The notes below the pieces were generated by a model, which had not been told where the DNA came from, did not search any database, and saw only the letters and a list, made by a program, of their open reading frames with translations. Shown piece after piece: positions 1-7,999 of a DNA stretch of 64,000 bases (its first letter is position 1; each line of letters opens with the position of its first letter). Origin of the DNA: Nocardioides lacusdianchii (GTDB lineage Bacteria; Actinomycetota; Actinomycetes; Propionibacteriales; Nocardioidaceae); the NCBI RefSeq assembly GCF_020102855.1, contig NZ_JADHZD010000002.1, forward strand, positions 124,001-188,000, written 5' to 3'. The position numbers were made by a program, and so were the translations under genes.

Positions 1-105
1 GCCGGCGCGGTAGGCGAGCCCGAGCAGCCGGCGCCAGAACTCCGCCTCCGCACGCACGTCGACCGCGTCGAGGACGGTGTGGAGCAGGTTCGGGACGTCA
101 CTCAT
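1..105 (-). CDS. VOC/glyoxalase-fold protein, N-terminal fragment
   Basis: Only the first 35 codons are in the window; the gene runs off the left edge. The visible residues contain AEAEFWRRLLGL, the 'separate the metabolite, then FW..LLG' opening of vicinal-oxygen-chelate (glyoxalase/bleomycin-resistance) domains. It starts at an ATG at 105 and is divergent from another VOC gene at 138, with 32 bases between them, so the two probably share a promoter region and may be related duplicates. Substrate unknown. Confidence 0.6.
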   Translation of the reverse strand, partial: MSDVPNLLHTVLDAVDVRAEAEFWRRLLGLAYRAG

Positions 106-137
106 CTCGTGACTGTACGACGTGTGAGGATCGGCCC

Positions 138-863
138 ATGGTCCCGTGGATCCAGCTCTTCCTCGACACCCCGGCTGCCTCCTTCGACGAGGCCGTGGAC
201 TTCTGGGCCGCGGTCACCGGCTGGCAGTCCTCCGAGCGGCGTGGCGAGGACGGGCAGTTCCTCACGCTCCTCCCGCCGACCGGAGCGGCGTACGTCAAGC
301 TGCAGGCCGTGGACGAACCGGCCGGGATCCACCTCGACCTGGACACCCACGACCGCCCGGCGAGCGTCGCGCTGGCCCGCGACCTCGGCGCGACCACCGC
401 CTGGACCTACCACGACGTCGAGGTGATGCGCTCGCCCGGCGGCTTCGTCTTCTGCCAGACGCTGGTGGAGGGCGACCCGGTGCTCGCGCGCGACGGCGCC
501 ACGATCCTCGACCAGGTCTGCCTCGACATCCCTGGCGAGCACTGGGACACCGAGACGGCCTTCTGGAGCGAGCTGACCGGTCGCGAGCTGCAGGAGGCGT
601 CGTCGTCGGGCTTCGCCCGGCTCGTCGCCCCCGACCAGCCGCGGATCCTGCTCCAGCGCCTCGACGAGCCCGAGGGCCCGGTGCGCGCGCACCCCGACCT
701 CGCCACCGCCGACCGGCCCGGCGACACCGACCGGCACGTGGCGCTGGGCGCGAAGGTCGTCGCCGTCCACGACCGGTGGACCGTGCTCCGGGCCCCGGGA
801 GGGCAGGTCTACTGCCTCACCGACCGGGATCCCTCGACCGGCATGGTCCGGCCTCGGGTGTGA
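138..863 (+). CDS. Two-domain VOC family (glyoxalase-like) protein
   Basis: A 241-residue soluble protein made of two tandem glyoxalase-fold modules. The first covers roughly residues 1-115 (IQLFLDTP, FDEAVDFWAAVTGW, IHLDLDTHD, MRSPGGFVFC). The second covers roughly 120-235 (VCLDIPG, TETAFWSELTGR, RAHPDLATADRP, LRAPGGQVYC). This matches the uncharacterised 'glyoxalase-like domain' group of actinobacteria rather than a lactoylglutathione lyase. The role is unknown; such proteins bind or convert small metabolites, sometimes with a metal. The ATG at 138 has a weak upstream ribosome site. The divergent neighbour at 105 is of the same fold. Confidence 0.8.
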   Translation: MVPWIQLFLDTPAASFDEAVDFWAAVTGWQSSERRGEDGQFLTLLPPTGAAYVKLQAVDEPAGIHLDLDTHDRPASVALARDLGATTAWTYHDVEVMRSPGGFVFCQTLVEGDPVLARDGATILDQVCLDIPGEHWDTETAFWSELTGRELQEASSSGFARLVAPDQPRILLQRLDEPEGPVRAHPDLATADRPGDTDRHVALGAKVVAVHDRWTVLRAPGGQVYCLTDRDPSTGMVRPRV

Positions 864-903
864 CCCGTCCCACGTCCCGTGGTGTCGTCGTGCGAACCCT
901 CGG

Positions 904-921
904 TATGTAACTCTGAGTTGC
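904..921. promoter_or_regulatory. Possible promoter and operator before the DUF3060 gene
   Basis: TATGTA at 904-909 resembles a -10 hexamer and lies within an imperfect inverted repeat, TGTAACT-CTG-AGTTGCA (905-921, one mismatch). This sits about 30 bases before the GTG start at 950. The overlap suggests a repressor site over a promoter, but it is a single instance and the hexamer is not supported by a clear -35. Confidence 0.25.
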
Positions 922-949
922 ACCAGCCCCGACCCGGACGAGGACACCC

Positions 950-1600
950 GTGACGCGAACGACCGGCGCGCTGCGCCTCCTGCTCCTGGCGCTGCTCCTC
1001 CTCGCACCGCCCCTCGCCGCCGCACCCGCGCAGGCGGACGGCCTCGCGCTCCCGGTGCAGTGCGAGACCGGCGAGGAGACGGTGCTGGCCTGGGACGACC
1101 TCGCCTACGACCTGCGCGGCACCTGCGGCGTCGTACGCGTCACCGCCGACGGCGCCACGGTCACCATGCCGTCGGCCACCCGTCTGGTCGTCGAGGGCGC
1201 CGGCAACGCCGTCACCGCCAAGCCGCTGGCCGACCTCGAGGTCGTCGGGGCAGGCACCACGGTCACCACGCCGAGCGTGCAGCACCTGACGGTGTCGGGG
1301 TCCGGCTCGAGCGTCGACGTGGCCGGCCTGGTCGAGCACGCCGAGCTGACGGGCAGCTCGTCGGTCCTCTCCGCGGACACGATCAACCTCCTCCGCCTGC
1401 GCGGGTCGGACGCGGTCAGCGCGCGCAAGGCGTTCCGCACCCGCATCACCGGGTCGGACAACGTGCTGCGGCTGAACCGGTCCGACCGGCTCGTGCTCAC
1501 CGGGGACCGCAACGCGGTGACCGTCGCGCGCGGGCGTACGACGCTGCGCGACCGTGGTGCGGACAACGTCCTCGACCTGCGGCCGCGACGCCGCCGCTGA
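950..1600 (+). CDS. Secreted DUF3060 repeat protein
   Basis: A 216-residue protein with a clear signal peptide: after MTRTTGALR come about 12 hydrophobic residues and an AxA-type end near residue 29 (APAQA). The mature part has two cysteines (QCETGE and GTCGVV) near its start, then repeated short strands of the type V-x-G-x-x-N-x-V (VEGAGNAV, VSGSGSSV, ITGSDNVL, LTGDRNAV). That pattern is typical of DUF3060 beta-helix-like proteins. It ends in a very basic tail (RPRRRR). The GTG at 950 follows GACGAGGA. Function unknown. It converges on pyrC with two bases between the stop codons. Confidence 0.75.
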   Translation: MTRTTGALRLLLLALLLLAPPLAAAPAQADGLALPVQCETGEETVLAWDDLAYDLRGTCGVVRVTADGATVTMPSATRLVVEGAGNAVTAKPLADLEVVGAGTTVTTPSVQHLTVSGSGSSVDVAGLVEHAELTGSSSVLSADTINLLRLRGSDAVSARKAFRTRITGSDNVLRLNRSDRLVLTGDRNAVTVARGRTTLRDRGADNVLDLRPRRRR

Positions 1601-1602
1601 CG

Positions 1603-2871
1603 TCAGGCCAGGTGGCCGTCGCGGACCGTGACCCGACCGCCGTAGACGGTGTGCACCACCCGTGACCTCAGCGTGCGCCCGTGCCACGGGTTGTTGCGAG
1701 ACAGCGACGCCGATGCCTCCCGGTCGACAGTGACCTCGGCATCGGGCTCGACCAGCACGACGTGGGCGGGAGCCCCCGTTGCCAGCGCCCGGCCCTGGTC
1801 GGCCAGGCCGGCGATCCGTGCCGGTGTCGTCGACATGACCCGCGCGACGTCGGCCCACGAGAGGTCCGGCATGGCGGTGCGCACGACCGCGAGCGCCGTC
1901 TCGAGGCCGACCATCCCGAAGGCGGCGTCGACGAAGGCGTGCTCCTTGTCGTGGCGCGCGTGCGGCGCGTGGTCGGTGGCGACCGCGTCGATGGTGCCGT
2001 CGGCCAGCGCCGTGCGCAGCGCCTCCACGTCCTCCTGCGGTCGCAGTGGCGGGTTGACCTTGAAGGTCGGGTCGTAGCCGGCGAGCAGGTCGGTGGTCAG
2101 CAGCAGGTGGTGAGGCGTGACCTCCGCGGTCACCGAGATGCCTTGCGCCTTCGCCCAGCGGAGCACCTCGACCGAGCCTGCGGTCGAGACGTGGGCGACG
2201 TGGACGCGCGACCCGGTGTGCCGCGCGAGCATCACGTCGCGGGCCACGATCACCTCCTCGGCGATACCGGGCCAGCCCGGCAGCCCGAGGCGGCCCGACA
2301 GCTCGCCCTCGTGGCAGCACGCGGACGGTCCGGCGAGGGCCGGGTCCTGCGAGTGCTGCGACACGACGCCGCCGAACGCCTTGACGTACTCCAGCGCCCG
2401 CCGCATCACGCGGGCGTCGTGGACGCACTTCCCGTCGTCGGAGAACACCGTGACGCCGGCGCGCGAGCGGTGCATCAGGCCCAGCTCCGCGAGCTCCTCG
2501 CCGGCCAGTCCGCGTGTCACCGCGCCGACGGGCTGCACGTGGACGAGACCGGCCTCCCGGCCGAGCTCCCAGACCCGGGTGGCGGCCTCGGCGGTGTCAG
2601 TCACCGGCGAGGTGTTGGCCATCGCCAGGACGGCGGTGTAGCCGCCCAGCGCCGCGGCCTGCGAGCCGGTGAGGATCGTCTCGGCGTCCTCGCGTCCCGG
2701 CTCGCGGAGGTGGGTGTGGAGGTCGACGAGCCCGGGCAGCGCGACGAGCCCGTCGGCGTCGATCACCTCGGCGCCGTCCGGCGCGGAGTCGACGAGGACG
2801 CCCGCGTCGTCGACGTAGAGGTCCGTGGTCTGCTCGCCGAGCAGCGAGGCTCCCTTGATCACCAGCGACAT
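1603..2871 (-). CDS. pyrC: Dihydroorotase
   Basis: 422 residues. It catalyses the reversible cyclisation of carbamoyl-aspartate to dihydroorotate, the third step of de novo pyrimidine synthesis. Visible marks are the metal-binding DLHTHLREPG (His52, His54), MANTSPVTD, the HVAHVSTAGS histidine region, EVTPHHLLLT and ATDHAPHARHDKEH carrying the late catalytic aspartate. This is the cytosolic class I enzyme. The ATG at 2871 overlaps the pyrB stop by one base (TGATG), so it is translated with pyrB. An open frame continues upstream but crosses pyrB in another frame and lacks support. Confidence 0.95.
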   Translation of the reverse strand: MSLVIKGASLLGEQTTDLYVDDAGVLVDSAPDGAEVIDADGLVALPGLVDLHTHLREPGREDAETILTGSQAAALGGYTAVLAMANTSPVTDTAEAATRVWELGREAGLVHVQPVGAVTRGLAGEELAELGLMHRSRAGVTVFSDDGKCVHDARVMRRALEYVKAFGGVVSQHSQDPALAGPSACCHEGELSGRLGLPGWPGIAEEVIVARDVMLARHTGSRVHVAHVSTAGSVEVLRWAKAQGISVTAEVTPHHLLLTTDLLAGYDPTFKVNPPLRPQEDVEALRTALADGTIDAVATDHAPHARHDKEHAFVDAAFGMVGLETALAVVRTAMPDLSWADVARVMSTTPARIAGLADQGRALATGAPAHVVLVEPDAEVTVDREASASLSRNNPWHGRTLRSRVVHTVYGGRVTVRDGHLA

Positions 2872-3809
2872 CAGGCAATGCCTCCTTCGGACTCTCCTGC
2901 GAGCAGGTGGTAGAGCACGGCCATCCGGATCGCCAGGCCGCTGGAGACCTGCTCCAGCACGGCCGACTGGGCCGCGTCGGCGGCGTCGGCGGCGATCTCG
3001 AGACCGCGGTTCATCGGACCGGGGTGGCAGATCGGGACGTCCGGCCCGAGCAGCGCGAGCCGGTTGCGGGTGAGTCCGTAGCCGACTGTGTACTCCCGCG
3101 CGCTCGGGAAGAACGCCCCCGACATGCGCTCGCGCTGGACCCGCAGCATCATCACCGCGTCCGCCTCCGGCAGCACGGCGTCGACGTCGTACGACGTCTC
3201 GAAACCCGCCGCGGCCGACCACGCCGCGATGCCGCTGGGCATCAGCGTCGGCGGAGCCACGACCGTGACACGCGCACCGAGCTTGGTCAGGCACTGCACG
3301 TTGGACCGGAAGACCCGGCTGTGGGTCAGGTCGCCGATGATCGCGACGTGGCGTCCCTCGAGCGACCCGAGCCGGCGCTGGAGCGTGTAGGCGTCGAGCA
3401 GGGCCTGGGTCGGGTGCTCGTGCATGCCGTCGCCGGCGTTGACCACCGACGCGTCGACCCACTCGCTCACCTGGAGCGCGGCGCCGCTGGCGGGGTGGCG
3501 GATGACGAGGCCGTCGACGCCCATGGCGCAGACCGTGAGCACGGTGTCGCGCAGGCTCTCGCCCTTGGACGCGCTCGAGCCCTTGGCGCTGACGTTGATG
3601 ACGTCGGCGGACAGCCACTTGCCGGCGATCTCGAACGACGACCGCGTGCGGGTGGAGTCCTCGAAGAACATGTTGACGACCGTGCGCCCGCGCAGCGCGG
3701 GCAGCTTCTTGACCTCGCGGTTCTGCACGTCGTGCATGTCGGCCGCGGTGGCGAAGAGCATGTCGATGTCGTCGCGCGACAGGTCGTCGACGGAGAGCAG
3801 GTGCTTCAC
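2871..3809 (-). CDS. pyrB: Aspartate carbamoyltransferase catalytic subunit
   Basis: 312 residues. It joins carbamoyl phosphate to aspartate in the committed step of pyrimidine synthesis. The carbamoyl-phosphate loop STRTRSS is at residues 52-58, [12 protein letters not shown] sits mid-protein, and HPGPMNRG near residue 270 belongs to the aspartate-binding part. Length is normal for the catalytic chain. No pyrI-like regulatory chain is nearby, consistent with actinobacterial enzymes. It overlaps pyrR by four bases at its start and pyrC by one base at its end, in the order pyrR-pyrB-pyrC. Confidence 0.96.
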   Translation of the reverse strand: MKHLLSVDDLSRDDIDMLFATAADMHDVQNREVKKLPALRGRTVVNMFFEDSTRTRSSFEIAGKWLSADVINVSAKGSSASKGESLRDTVLTVCAMGVDGLVIRHPASGAALQVSEWVDASVVNAGDGMHEHPTQALLDAYTLQRRLGSLEGRHVAIIGDLTHSRVFRSNVQCLTKLGARVTVVAPPTLMPSGIAAWSAAAGFETSYDVDAVLPEADAVMMLRVQRERMSGAFFPSAREYTVGYGLTRNRLALLGPDVPICHPGPMNRGLEIAADAADAAQSAVLEQVSSGLAIRMAVLYHLLAGESEGGIA

Positions 3810-4384
3810 GAGATCGTCACCTCGTCGGTGCCGTCGACCTCGCTGAGCCGGACGCTCACCCGCTCGGCCAGCGCGCTGGGCAGGTTCTTGCCGACGTGGT
3901 CGGCGCGGATCGGCAGCTCGCGGTGGCCACGGTCGACGAGCACCGCGAGACGTACGGCGGAGGGTCGGCCGAGGTCGGCGAGGGCGTCGAGCGCAGCGCG
4001 GATCGTGCGACCGGAGAACAGCACGTCGTCGACCAGGACGACGACCTTGCGGTCGATGCCGCCGGGCGGGAGCGCGGTCTTGTGGGCGCGACGGGTGGGC
4101 TGTGAGCGCAGGTCGTCGCGGTACATCGTCACGTCGAGCTCGCCGACGGCCACGGGGGTTCCCTCGACCGCGGCGATCCTCTCCGCGATGCGGCGCGCCA
4201 GCGGCACGCCACGGGTGTGGAGCCCGAGCAGGACCAGGTCGGTGGCGCCCTTGTTGCGCTCGAGCAGCTCGTGGGAGATGCGGGTCAGCGCCCGGGAGAT
4301 GTCACGGGCGTCGAGGACGGTGCGATCCGCCCTCTCGGGACTGGTGTCGCGGGCCGGGTGGTCGGCCTTGTCGGGGGCAGGCAT
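3806..4384 (-). CDS. pyrR: PyrR bifunctional pyr regulator / uracil phosphoribosyltransferase
   Basis: 192 residues from the chosen ATG at 4384. The PRPP-binding motif [14 protein letters not shown] lies at about residues 114-127, and [14 protein letters not shown] and the basic RSQPTRRAH segment are typical of PyrR. PyrR binds pyr mRNA in response to UMP/UTP and has weak uracil phosphoribosyltransferase activity. An earlier in-frame GTG at 4414 was rejected because it falls inside the leader hairpin; the ATG at 4384 has AAGGAGG 12 bases upstream. First gene of the pyr operon. Confidence 0.93.
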   Translation of the reverse strand: MPAPDKADHPARDTSPERADRTVLDARDISRALTRISHELLERNKGATDLVLLGLHTRGVPLARRIAERIAAVEGTPVAVGELDVTMYRDDLRSQPTRRAHKTALPPGGIDRKVVVLVDDVLFSGRTIRAALDALADLGRPSAVRLAVLVDRGHRELPIRADHVGKNLPSALAERVSVRLSEVDGTDEVTIS

Positions 4385-4396
4385 CTGCGCGCCGGA

Positions 4397-4434
4397 CCTC
4401 CTTCTCCGCCTCACGGGACGGCTCGTTAAAGGAT
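4397..4434 (-). promoter_or_regulatory. PyrR-responsive leader hairpin sequestering the pyrR ribosome site
   Basis: Read on the minus strand, a stem CCGTC/GGCGG (4421-4417 with 4410-4406) closes a six-base loop CCGTGA. It is flanked upstream by TCCTT (4433-4429), which can pair with AAGGA of the Shine-Dalgarno AAGGAGG (4403-4397). The layout therefore lets the ribosome site be hidden next to a conserved-looking hexaloop. PyrR-dependent translational repression of this kind is reported in Mycobacterium smegmatis. The pairing is seen in the sequence; the control is inferred. Confidence 0.72.
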
Positions 4435-4448
4435 GTCGATCGGCTCAG

Positions 4449-4454
4449 ACCCTA
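4449..4454 (-). promoter_or_regulatory. Possible -10 of the pyr operon
   Basis: TAGGGT on the minus strand lies about 15 bases before the leader pairing region, a suitable place to start the pyr transcript. The -35 region is not convincing. Confidence 0.35.
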
Positions 4455-4540
4455 GCAGCCGGAAGCAGTGCATCGGCTGCGGCAGGAGTACCGTCGGGAG
4501 GGAGCGGTACTTTCCGTCTCACGCAGGTCAGGAACTGAAC

Positions 4541-5140
4541 ATGGGCATCGGCTACGCCACCGCATACCGCACGGGGATCATCCCCTGGGAGAAGGCAGGC
4601 CGTACCGGCCGACCGACCCTCGAACGACTCCTCGACCGCGAGGAGGCCGACCGCCCCGACGGGATCCGCCGCGCCATCGACCTCGGCTGCGGCCGCGGCG
4701 CGCACACCAAGCTGCTGCTCGACCGCGGCTGGGACGCGATCGGCGTCGACGACGTACGCCAGGCAGTGGACACCGCCGTCCACCGCAACGGCCTCGACGA
4801 CGCACGCTTCGTGATCGGCGACGTGCGGCACCTGGTCCACTCCGGGGTCGGCTCCGGCTTCGACCTCTTCCTCGACGTCGGCTGCTTCCAGGGACTCGAC
4901 GACCCGGGCCGAACCCTCATGGCCGGCGGCGTCACGGCGCTCGCGCTGCCCGGCTCCACCGTGCTGGTGCACGCCGCCCCTCCGCGGCCGTGGCCGTTGA
5001 AGTCGCGGGGCGCCACCCGGCACGACCTCGAGGGTGCCTTCCGCGGTTGGACGGTCGCGGCTGTGCCGGACGACCCCGCGGCCCCCGACGGCTCGAACGC
5101 GCGCGGCCGCACGAGCACCTGGTTCCGCCTCACCCGCTGA
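4541..5140 (+). CDS. Class I SAM-dependent methyltransferase
   Basis: 199 residues. The SAM-binding motif I, AIDLGCGRGAHTKLL, is at about residues 45-59. It is followed by the acidic strand end GVDD and FVIGDVRHL, then FDLFLDVGCFQGL in the post-motif position. The opening MGIGYATAYRTGIIPWEKAG matches a family of small uncharacterised actinobacterial methyltransferases (some annotated as thiopurine/TehB-like). Substrate unknown. The frame is open back to 4433, but the start at 4541 begins where family resemblance begins and leaves the pyr leader free. Confidence 0.8.
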   Translation: MGIGYATAYRTGIIPWEKAGRTGRPTLERLLDREEADRPDGIRRAIDLGCGRGAHTKLLLDRGWDAIGVDDVRQAVDTAVHRNGLDDARFVIGDVRHLVHSGVGSGFDLFLDVGCFQGLDDPGRTLMAGGVTALALPGSTVLVHAAPPRPWPLKSRGATRHDLEGAFRGWTVAAVPDDPAAPDGSNARGRTSTWFRLTR

Positions 5141-5240
5141 CCGGGCGCTTCCTCGCGCTGGACATCGCCGACCGGGCACCTCCTTCCGCTGCAGTGGAAG
5201 GAAGCGCCCGGTCGGTGCTCCGTGGCGGAACGAAGTGCCC
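5139..5240. terminator. Nested inverted repeats between convergent genes
   Basis: GACCGGGCGCTTCC at 5139-5152 is exactly inverted as GGAAGCGCCCGGTC at 5200-5213. A second pair, GGGCACCTCCTTCCGC at 5174-5189 against 5225-5240, matches at 14 of 16 positions. A short CCTTCC/GGAAGG hairpin lies inside. The two large pairings are mutually exclusive. The site covers the gap between the methyltransferase and fadA2 stops and probably terminates both strands. Confidence 0.6.
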
Positions 5241-5242
5241 GC

Positions 5243-6529
5243 TCAGCGCTCGAGGATGGCGACGACGCCCTGCCCGCCGGCGGCGCAGATCGAGATCAGC
5301 GCTCGCCCCGACCCCTTCTGGGCGAGCAGCTTCGCAGCCACCGGCAGGATCCGGCCGCCGGTGGCGGCGAACGGGTGTGCTGCGGCGAGCGACGAGCCGG
5401 TGACGTTGAGCTTCTCGCGGTCGATCGAGCCCAGGGGCGCGTCGAGGCCGAGGCGCTCCTTGCAGAACACCGGGTCCTCCCATGCCGCCAGCGTGGAGAG
5501 CACCTGCGAGGCGAAGGCCTCGTGGATCTCGTAGTAGTCGAAGTCCTGGAGCGTCAGCCCGTTGCGCTCCAGCATCCGGGGGACGGCGTACGCCGGTGCC
5601 ATGAGCAGGCCCTCGTGTCCGTTGACGTAGTCGACGGCGGCCGTCTCGGCGTCCACGAGGTGTGCCAGCACCGGCAGGCCGCGCTGCTCGGCCCACTCGT
5701 CGCTCGCCAGGAGCACCGCCGAGGCGCCGTCGGACAGGGGCGTGCTGTTCCCTGCGGTCATCGTCGCTGCCGCTCCGCGACCGAAGACCGGCTTGAGGGT
5801 CGCGAGCTTCTCGACCGAGGAGTCGGGGCGCAGGTTGTTGTCGCGCTCGACGCCGCGGAAGGCGGTGATGAGGTCGTCCTGGAAGCCCTCGTTGTAGGAC
5901 CGGGCGAGGTTGTGGTGCGAGCGCGCGGCGAGCTCGTCCTGCGCCTCGCGGGTGATGCGCCACTCGAGGGCCGTCAGGGCGGCGTGCTCGCCCATCGAGA
6001 GGCGGGTGCGGGGCTCGCCGTTCTGCGGGATGTCGAGGCCGATGTCGCCGGGGCGGATGGCGCCGAGGGCCTTGAGCCGGCTGGCGGTGTCCTTGGCGGA
6101 GTTGACCCGCATCAGCTTCTTGCGCAGCTTGTCGCTGATCGCGACCGGGGCGTCGGAGGTGGTGTCGGTGCCTCCGGCGATGCCGGCGTCGATGACGCCG
6201 AGGGCGATCTTGTTGGCGACCTGGATGGCGGCCTGGAGGCCGGTGCCACACGCCTGCTGGATATCCGTGGCGGGGGTCTCCGGCGCGAGCGCGGAGCCGA
6301 GCACCGACTCGCGGGCCAGGTTGAAGTCGCGCGAGTGCTTCAGCACGGCGCCGGCGACGACCTCGCCCAGGCGCTCGCCGCGCAGGTCGAAGCGGTCCAC
6401 GAGTCCGTCGAGGGCGGCGGTGAGCATCTCCTGGTTGCTGACGCCGGCGTAGACGGTGTTGGAGCGGGCGAAGGGGATGCGGTTGCCGCCGACGACGGCG
6501 ACGGGGCGCGTGGTGGTCTGCATGTCCAT
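5243..6529 (-). CDS. fadA2: Acetyl-CoA C-acyltransferase (FadA2/FadI-like thiolase)
   Basis: 428 residues. Thiolases cleave 3-ketoacyl-CoA to acetyl-CoA and a shortened acyl-CoA, or run in reverse. The acylated cysteine is in QQACGTG (Cys94), the catalytic histidine in AAHPFAATGG, and the second cysteine in CAAGGQGV near the C-terminus. Its divergent position beside fabG4 and htdX matches M. tuberculosis fadA2 (Rv0243) beside fabG4 (Rv0242c) and htdX (Rv0241c); the symbol rests on that synteny. The start is at 6529, with an alternative ATG two codons later. Confidence 0.88.
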   Translation of the reverse strand: MDMQTTTRPVAVVGGNRIPFARSNTVYAGVSNQEMLTAALDGLVDRFDLRGERLGEVVAGAVLKHSRDFNLARESVLGSALAPETPATDIQQACGTGLQAAIQVANKIALGVIDAGIAGGTDTTSDAPVAISDKLRKKLMRVNSAKDTASRLKALGAIRPGDIGLDIPQNGEPRTRLSMGEHAALTALEWRITREAQDELAARSHHNLARSYNEGFQDDLITAFRGVERDNNLRPDSSVEKLATLKPVFGRGAAATMTAGNSTPLSDGASAVLLASDEWAEQRGLPVLAHLVDAETAAVDYVNGHEGLLMAPAYAVPRMLERNGLTLQDFDYYEIHEAFASQVLSTLAAWEDPVFCKERLGLDAPLGSIDREKLNVTGSSLAAAHPFAATGGRILPVAAKLLAQKGSGRALISICAAGGQGVVAILER

Positions 6530-6592
6530 ATCCTTGCCGGTGCGGCCCTCGGCGCCAACCGCGTGAGGGCCACGTCACGAAAAGTGGACGAC

Positions 6593-6602
6593 GAGTTGCA
6601 CA
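6593..6602. promoter_or_regulatory. Possible operator in the fadA2/fabG4 divergent region
   Basis: The 135-base gap between the two starts contains GTTG-CA-CAAC (6593-6602) followed by CAGTTACATGT. A short dyad in a shared divergent promoter is what a TetR/FadR-type lipid regulator would use, but the dyad is only four bases per arm. Confidence 0.25.
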
Positions 6603-6664
6603 ACCAGTTACATGTCGTCTGCCCACCCGAGCACCCGCACCCAGCGAAGAGGGATCCCGCCACC

Positions 6665-7999
6665 ATGAGCGACCGCTACCAAGGCTTCGTGTCCACCTCG
6701 ATCGGCCAGCTGTTCGTCAAGAACCTCGGCCTGCCCAACCCGACCGCGCTGGAGCGCTGGAGCGACGGCGCCGCCCTCGTCGACGGGCTCGTCGTGCGCG
6801 GTGGTGCCGGACGCCTGGCCGAGGTGCTCCCCACCACCCTCGACGGCCTCGGCATCGCCTCCGCGACCGAGCTCGCCGACGGCGCCCGCGCCAAGGCCCT
6901 CGTCTTCGACGCCACCGGCATCACCGACACCACTGGGCTGCTCGCGCTCCAGGAGTTCTTCACCCCGCTGATGCGTCGGCTCGAGTCGTGCCCCCGCGTG
7001 GTCGTGATCGGTACGCCGCCGGAGCTGGCGTCGGGCTCCGAGCGCGTCGCACAACGAGCGCTGGAGGGCTTCACCCGCTCGCTCGGCAAGGAGATCGGCC
7101 GCGGCGGCACCGTCCAGCTCGTCTACGTCGCGCCGGCCGCCGACGGGGCGATCAGCTCGACCCTCGCCTTCCTCCTGTCGCCCAAGTCGGCGTACGTCTC
7201 CGGCCAGGTCGTGCGCATCGGCGCCCACGGCGCCACCGCGGCCGACCAGGTCGACGACTGGACCCGGCCGCTGGCCGGCAAGGTCGCGGTCGTCACGGGC
7301 GCGAGCCGCGGCATCGGCGAGGAGATCGCCCGCGTGCTGCACCGCGACGGCGCCACTGTCGTCGGTGTCGACGTGCCGCAGGCCGCCAGCGAGCTCCAGA
7401 CCCTGATGGCCGAGCTCGACGGCGACCACCTCGTCCTCGACATCACCGCCAAGGACGCGCCGCAGCGCATCGCCCACCACCTGCGCGAGCACCACGGCGG
7501 CGTCGACGTCGTCGTGCACAACGCCGGCATCACCCGCGACAAGAAGCTCGCCAACATGGCCGAGGACCGCTGGAGCAGCGTCGTCGCGGTCAACCTCACC
7601 GCTCCCGAGCTGATCACCCGCGAGCTCCTCGACACCGGCGTGCTCAACGACGGCGGCCGCATCATCGGCGTCGCGTCGATCGCCGGCATCGCCGGCAACG
7701 TCGGCCAGACCAACTACGCCACGTCCAAGGCGGGTGTGATCGGCCTCGTGGAGAGCCTGCGCGACGAGCTCGACCGCGGCATCACCGTCAACGCCGTCGC
7801 ACCCGGCTTCATCATCACGCAGATGACCGCGGCCGTGCCGTTCGCGACCCGCGAGGTCGGCCAGCGCCTCAACGCCATGTCACAGGGCGGCCTGCCGGTC
7901 GACGTCGCCGAGACGATCGCCTGGTTCGCCAGCACCGGCTCGGGCGCGGTCAACGGCAACGTGGTCCGCGTGTGCGGCCAGATGATGCTGGGCGCCTGA
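6665..7999 (+). CDS. fabG4: High-molecular-weight 3-oxoacyl reductase (FabG4-type)
   Basis: 444 residues, far longer than the roughly 250 of ordinary FabG. An N-terminal flavodoxin-like region (1-200) precedes a complete short-chain dehydrogenase. The cofactor motif TGASRGIGE is at 211-219, NAG at about 286, and the catalytic Ser338, Tyr351 and Lys355 are in ASIAG and NYATSK. This architecture is that of FabG4 (Rv0242c), an NADH-dependent 3-oxoacyl-CoA reductase. The start ATG at 6665 has AGAGGGA upstream. It is joined to htdX by a TGATG overlap, giving a reductase-dehydratase pair. Confidence 0.9.
   Translation: MSDRYQGFVSTSIGQLFVKNLGLPNPTALERWSDGAALVDGLVVRGGAGRLAEVLPTTLDGLGIASATELADGARAKALVFDATGITDTTGLLALQEFFTPLMRRLESCPRVVVIGTPPELASGSERVAQRALEGFTRSLGKEIGRGGTVQLVYVAPAADGAISSTLAFLLSPKSAYVSGQVVRIGAHGATAADQVDDWTRPLAGKVAVVTGASRGIGEEIARVLHRDGATVVGVDVPQAASELQTLMAELDGDHLVLDITAKDAPQRIAHHLREHHGGVDVVVHNAGITRDKKLANMAEDRWSSVVAVNLTAPELITRELLDTGVLNDGGRIIGVASIAGIAGNVGQTNYATSKAGVIGLVESLRDELDRGITVNAVAPGFIITQMTAAVPFATREVGQRLNAMSQGGLPVDVAETIAWFASTGSGAVNGNVVRVCGQMMLGA

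Noticed and set aside
4385..4414. Longer pyrR starting at GTG 4414
   Set aside because: The codon lies inside the leader hairpin loop and lacks a ribosome site; ATG 4384 has AAGGAGG.
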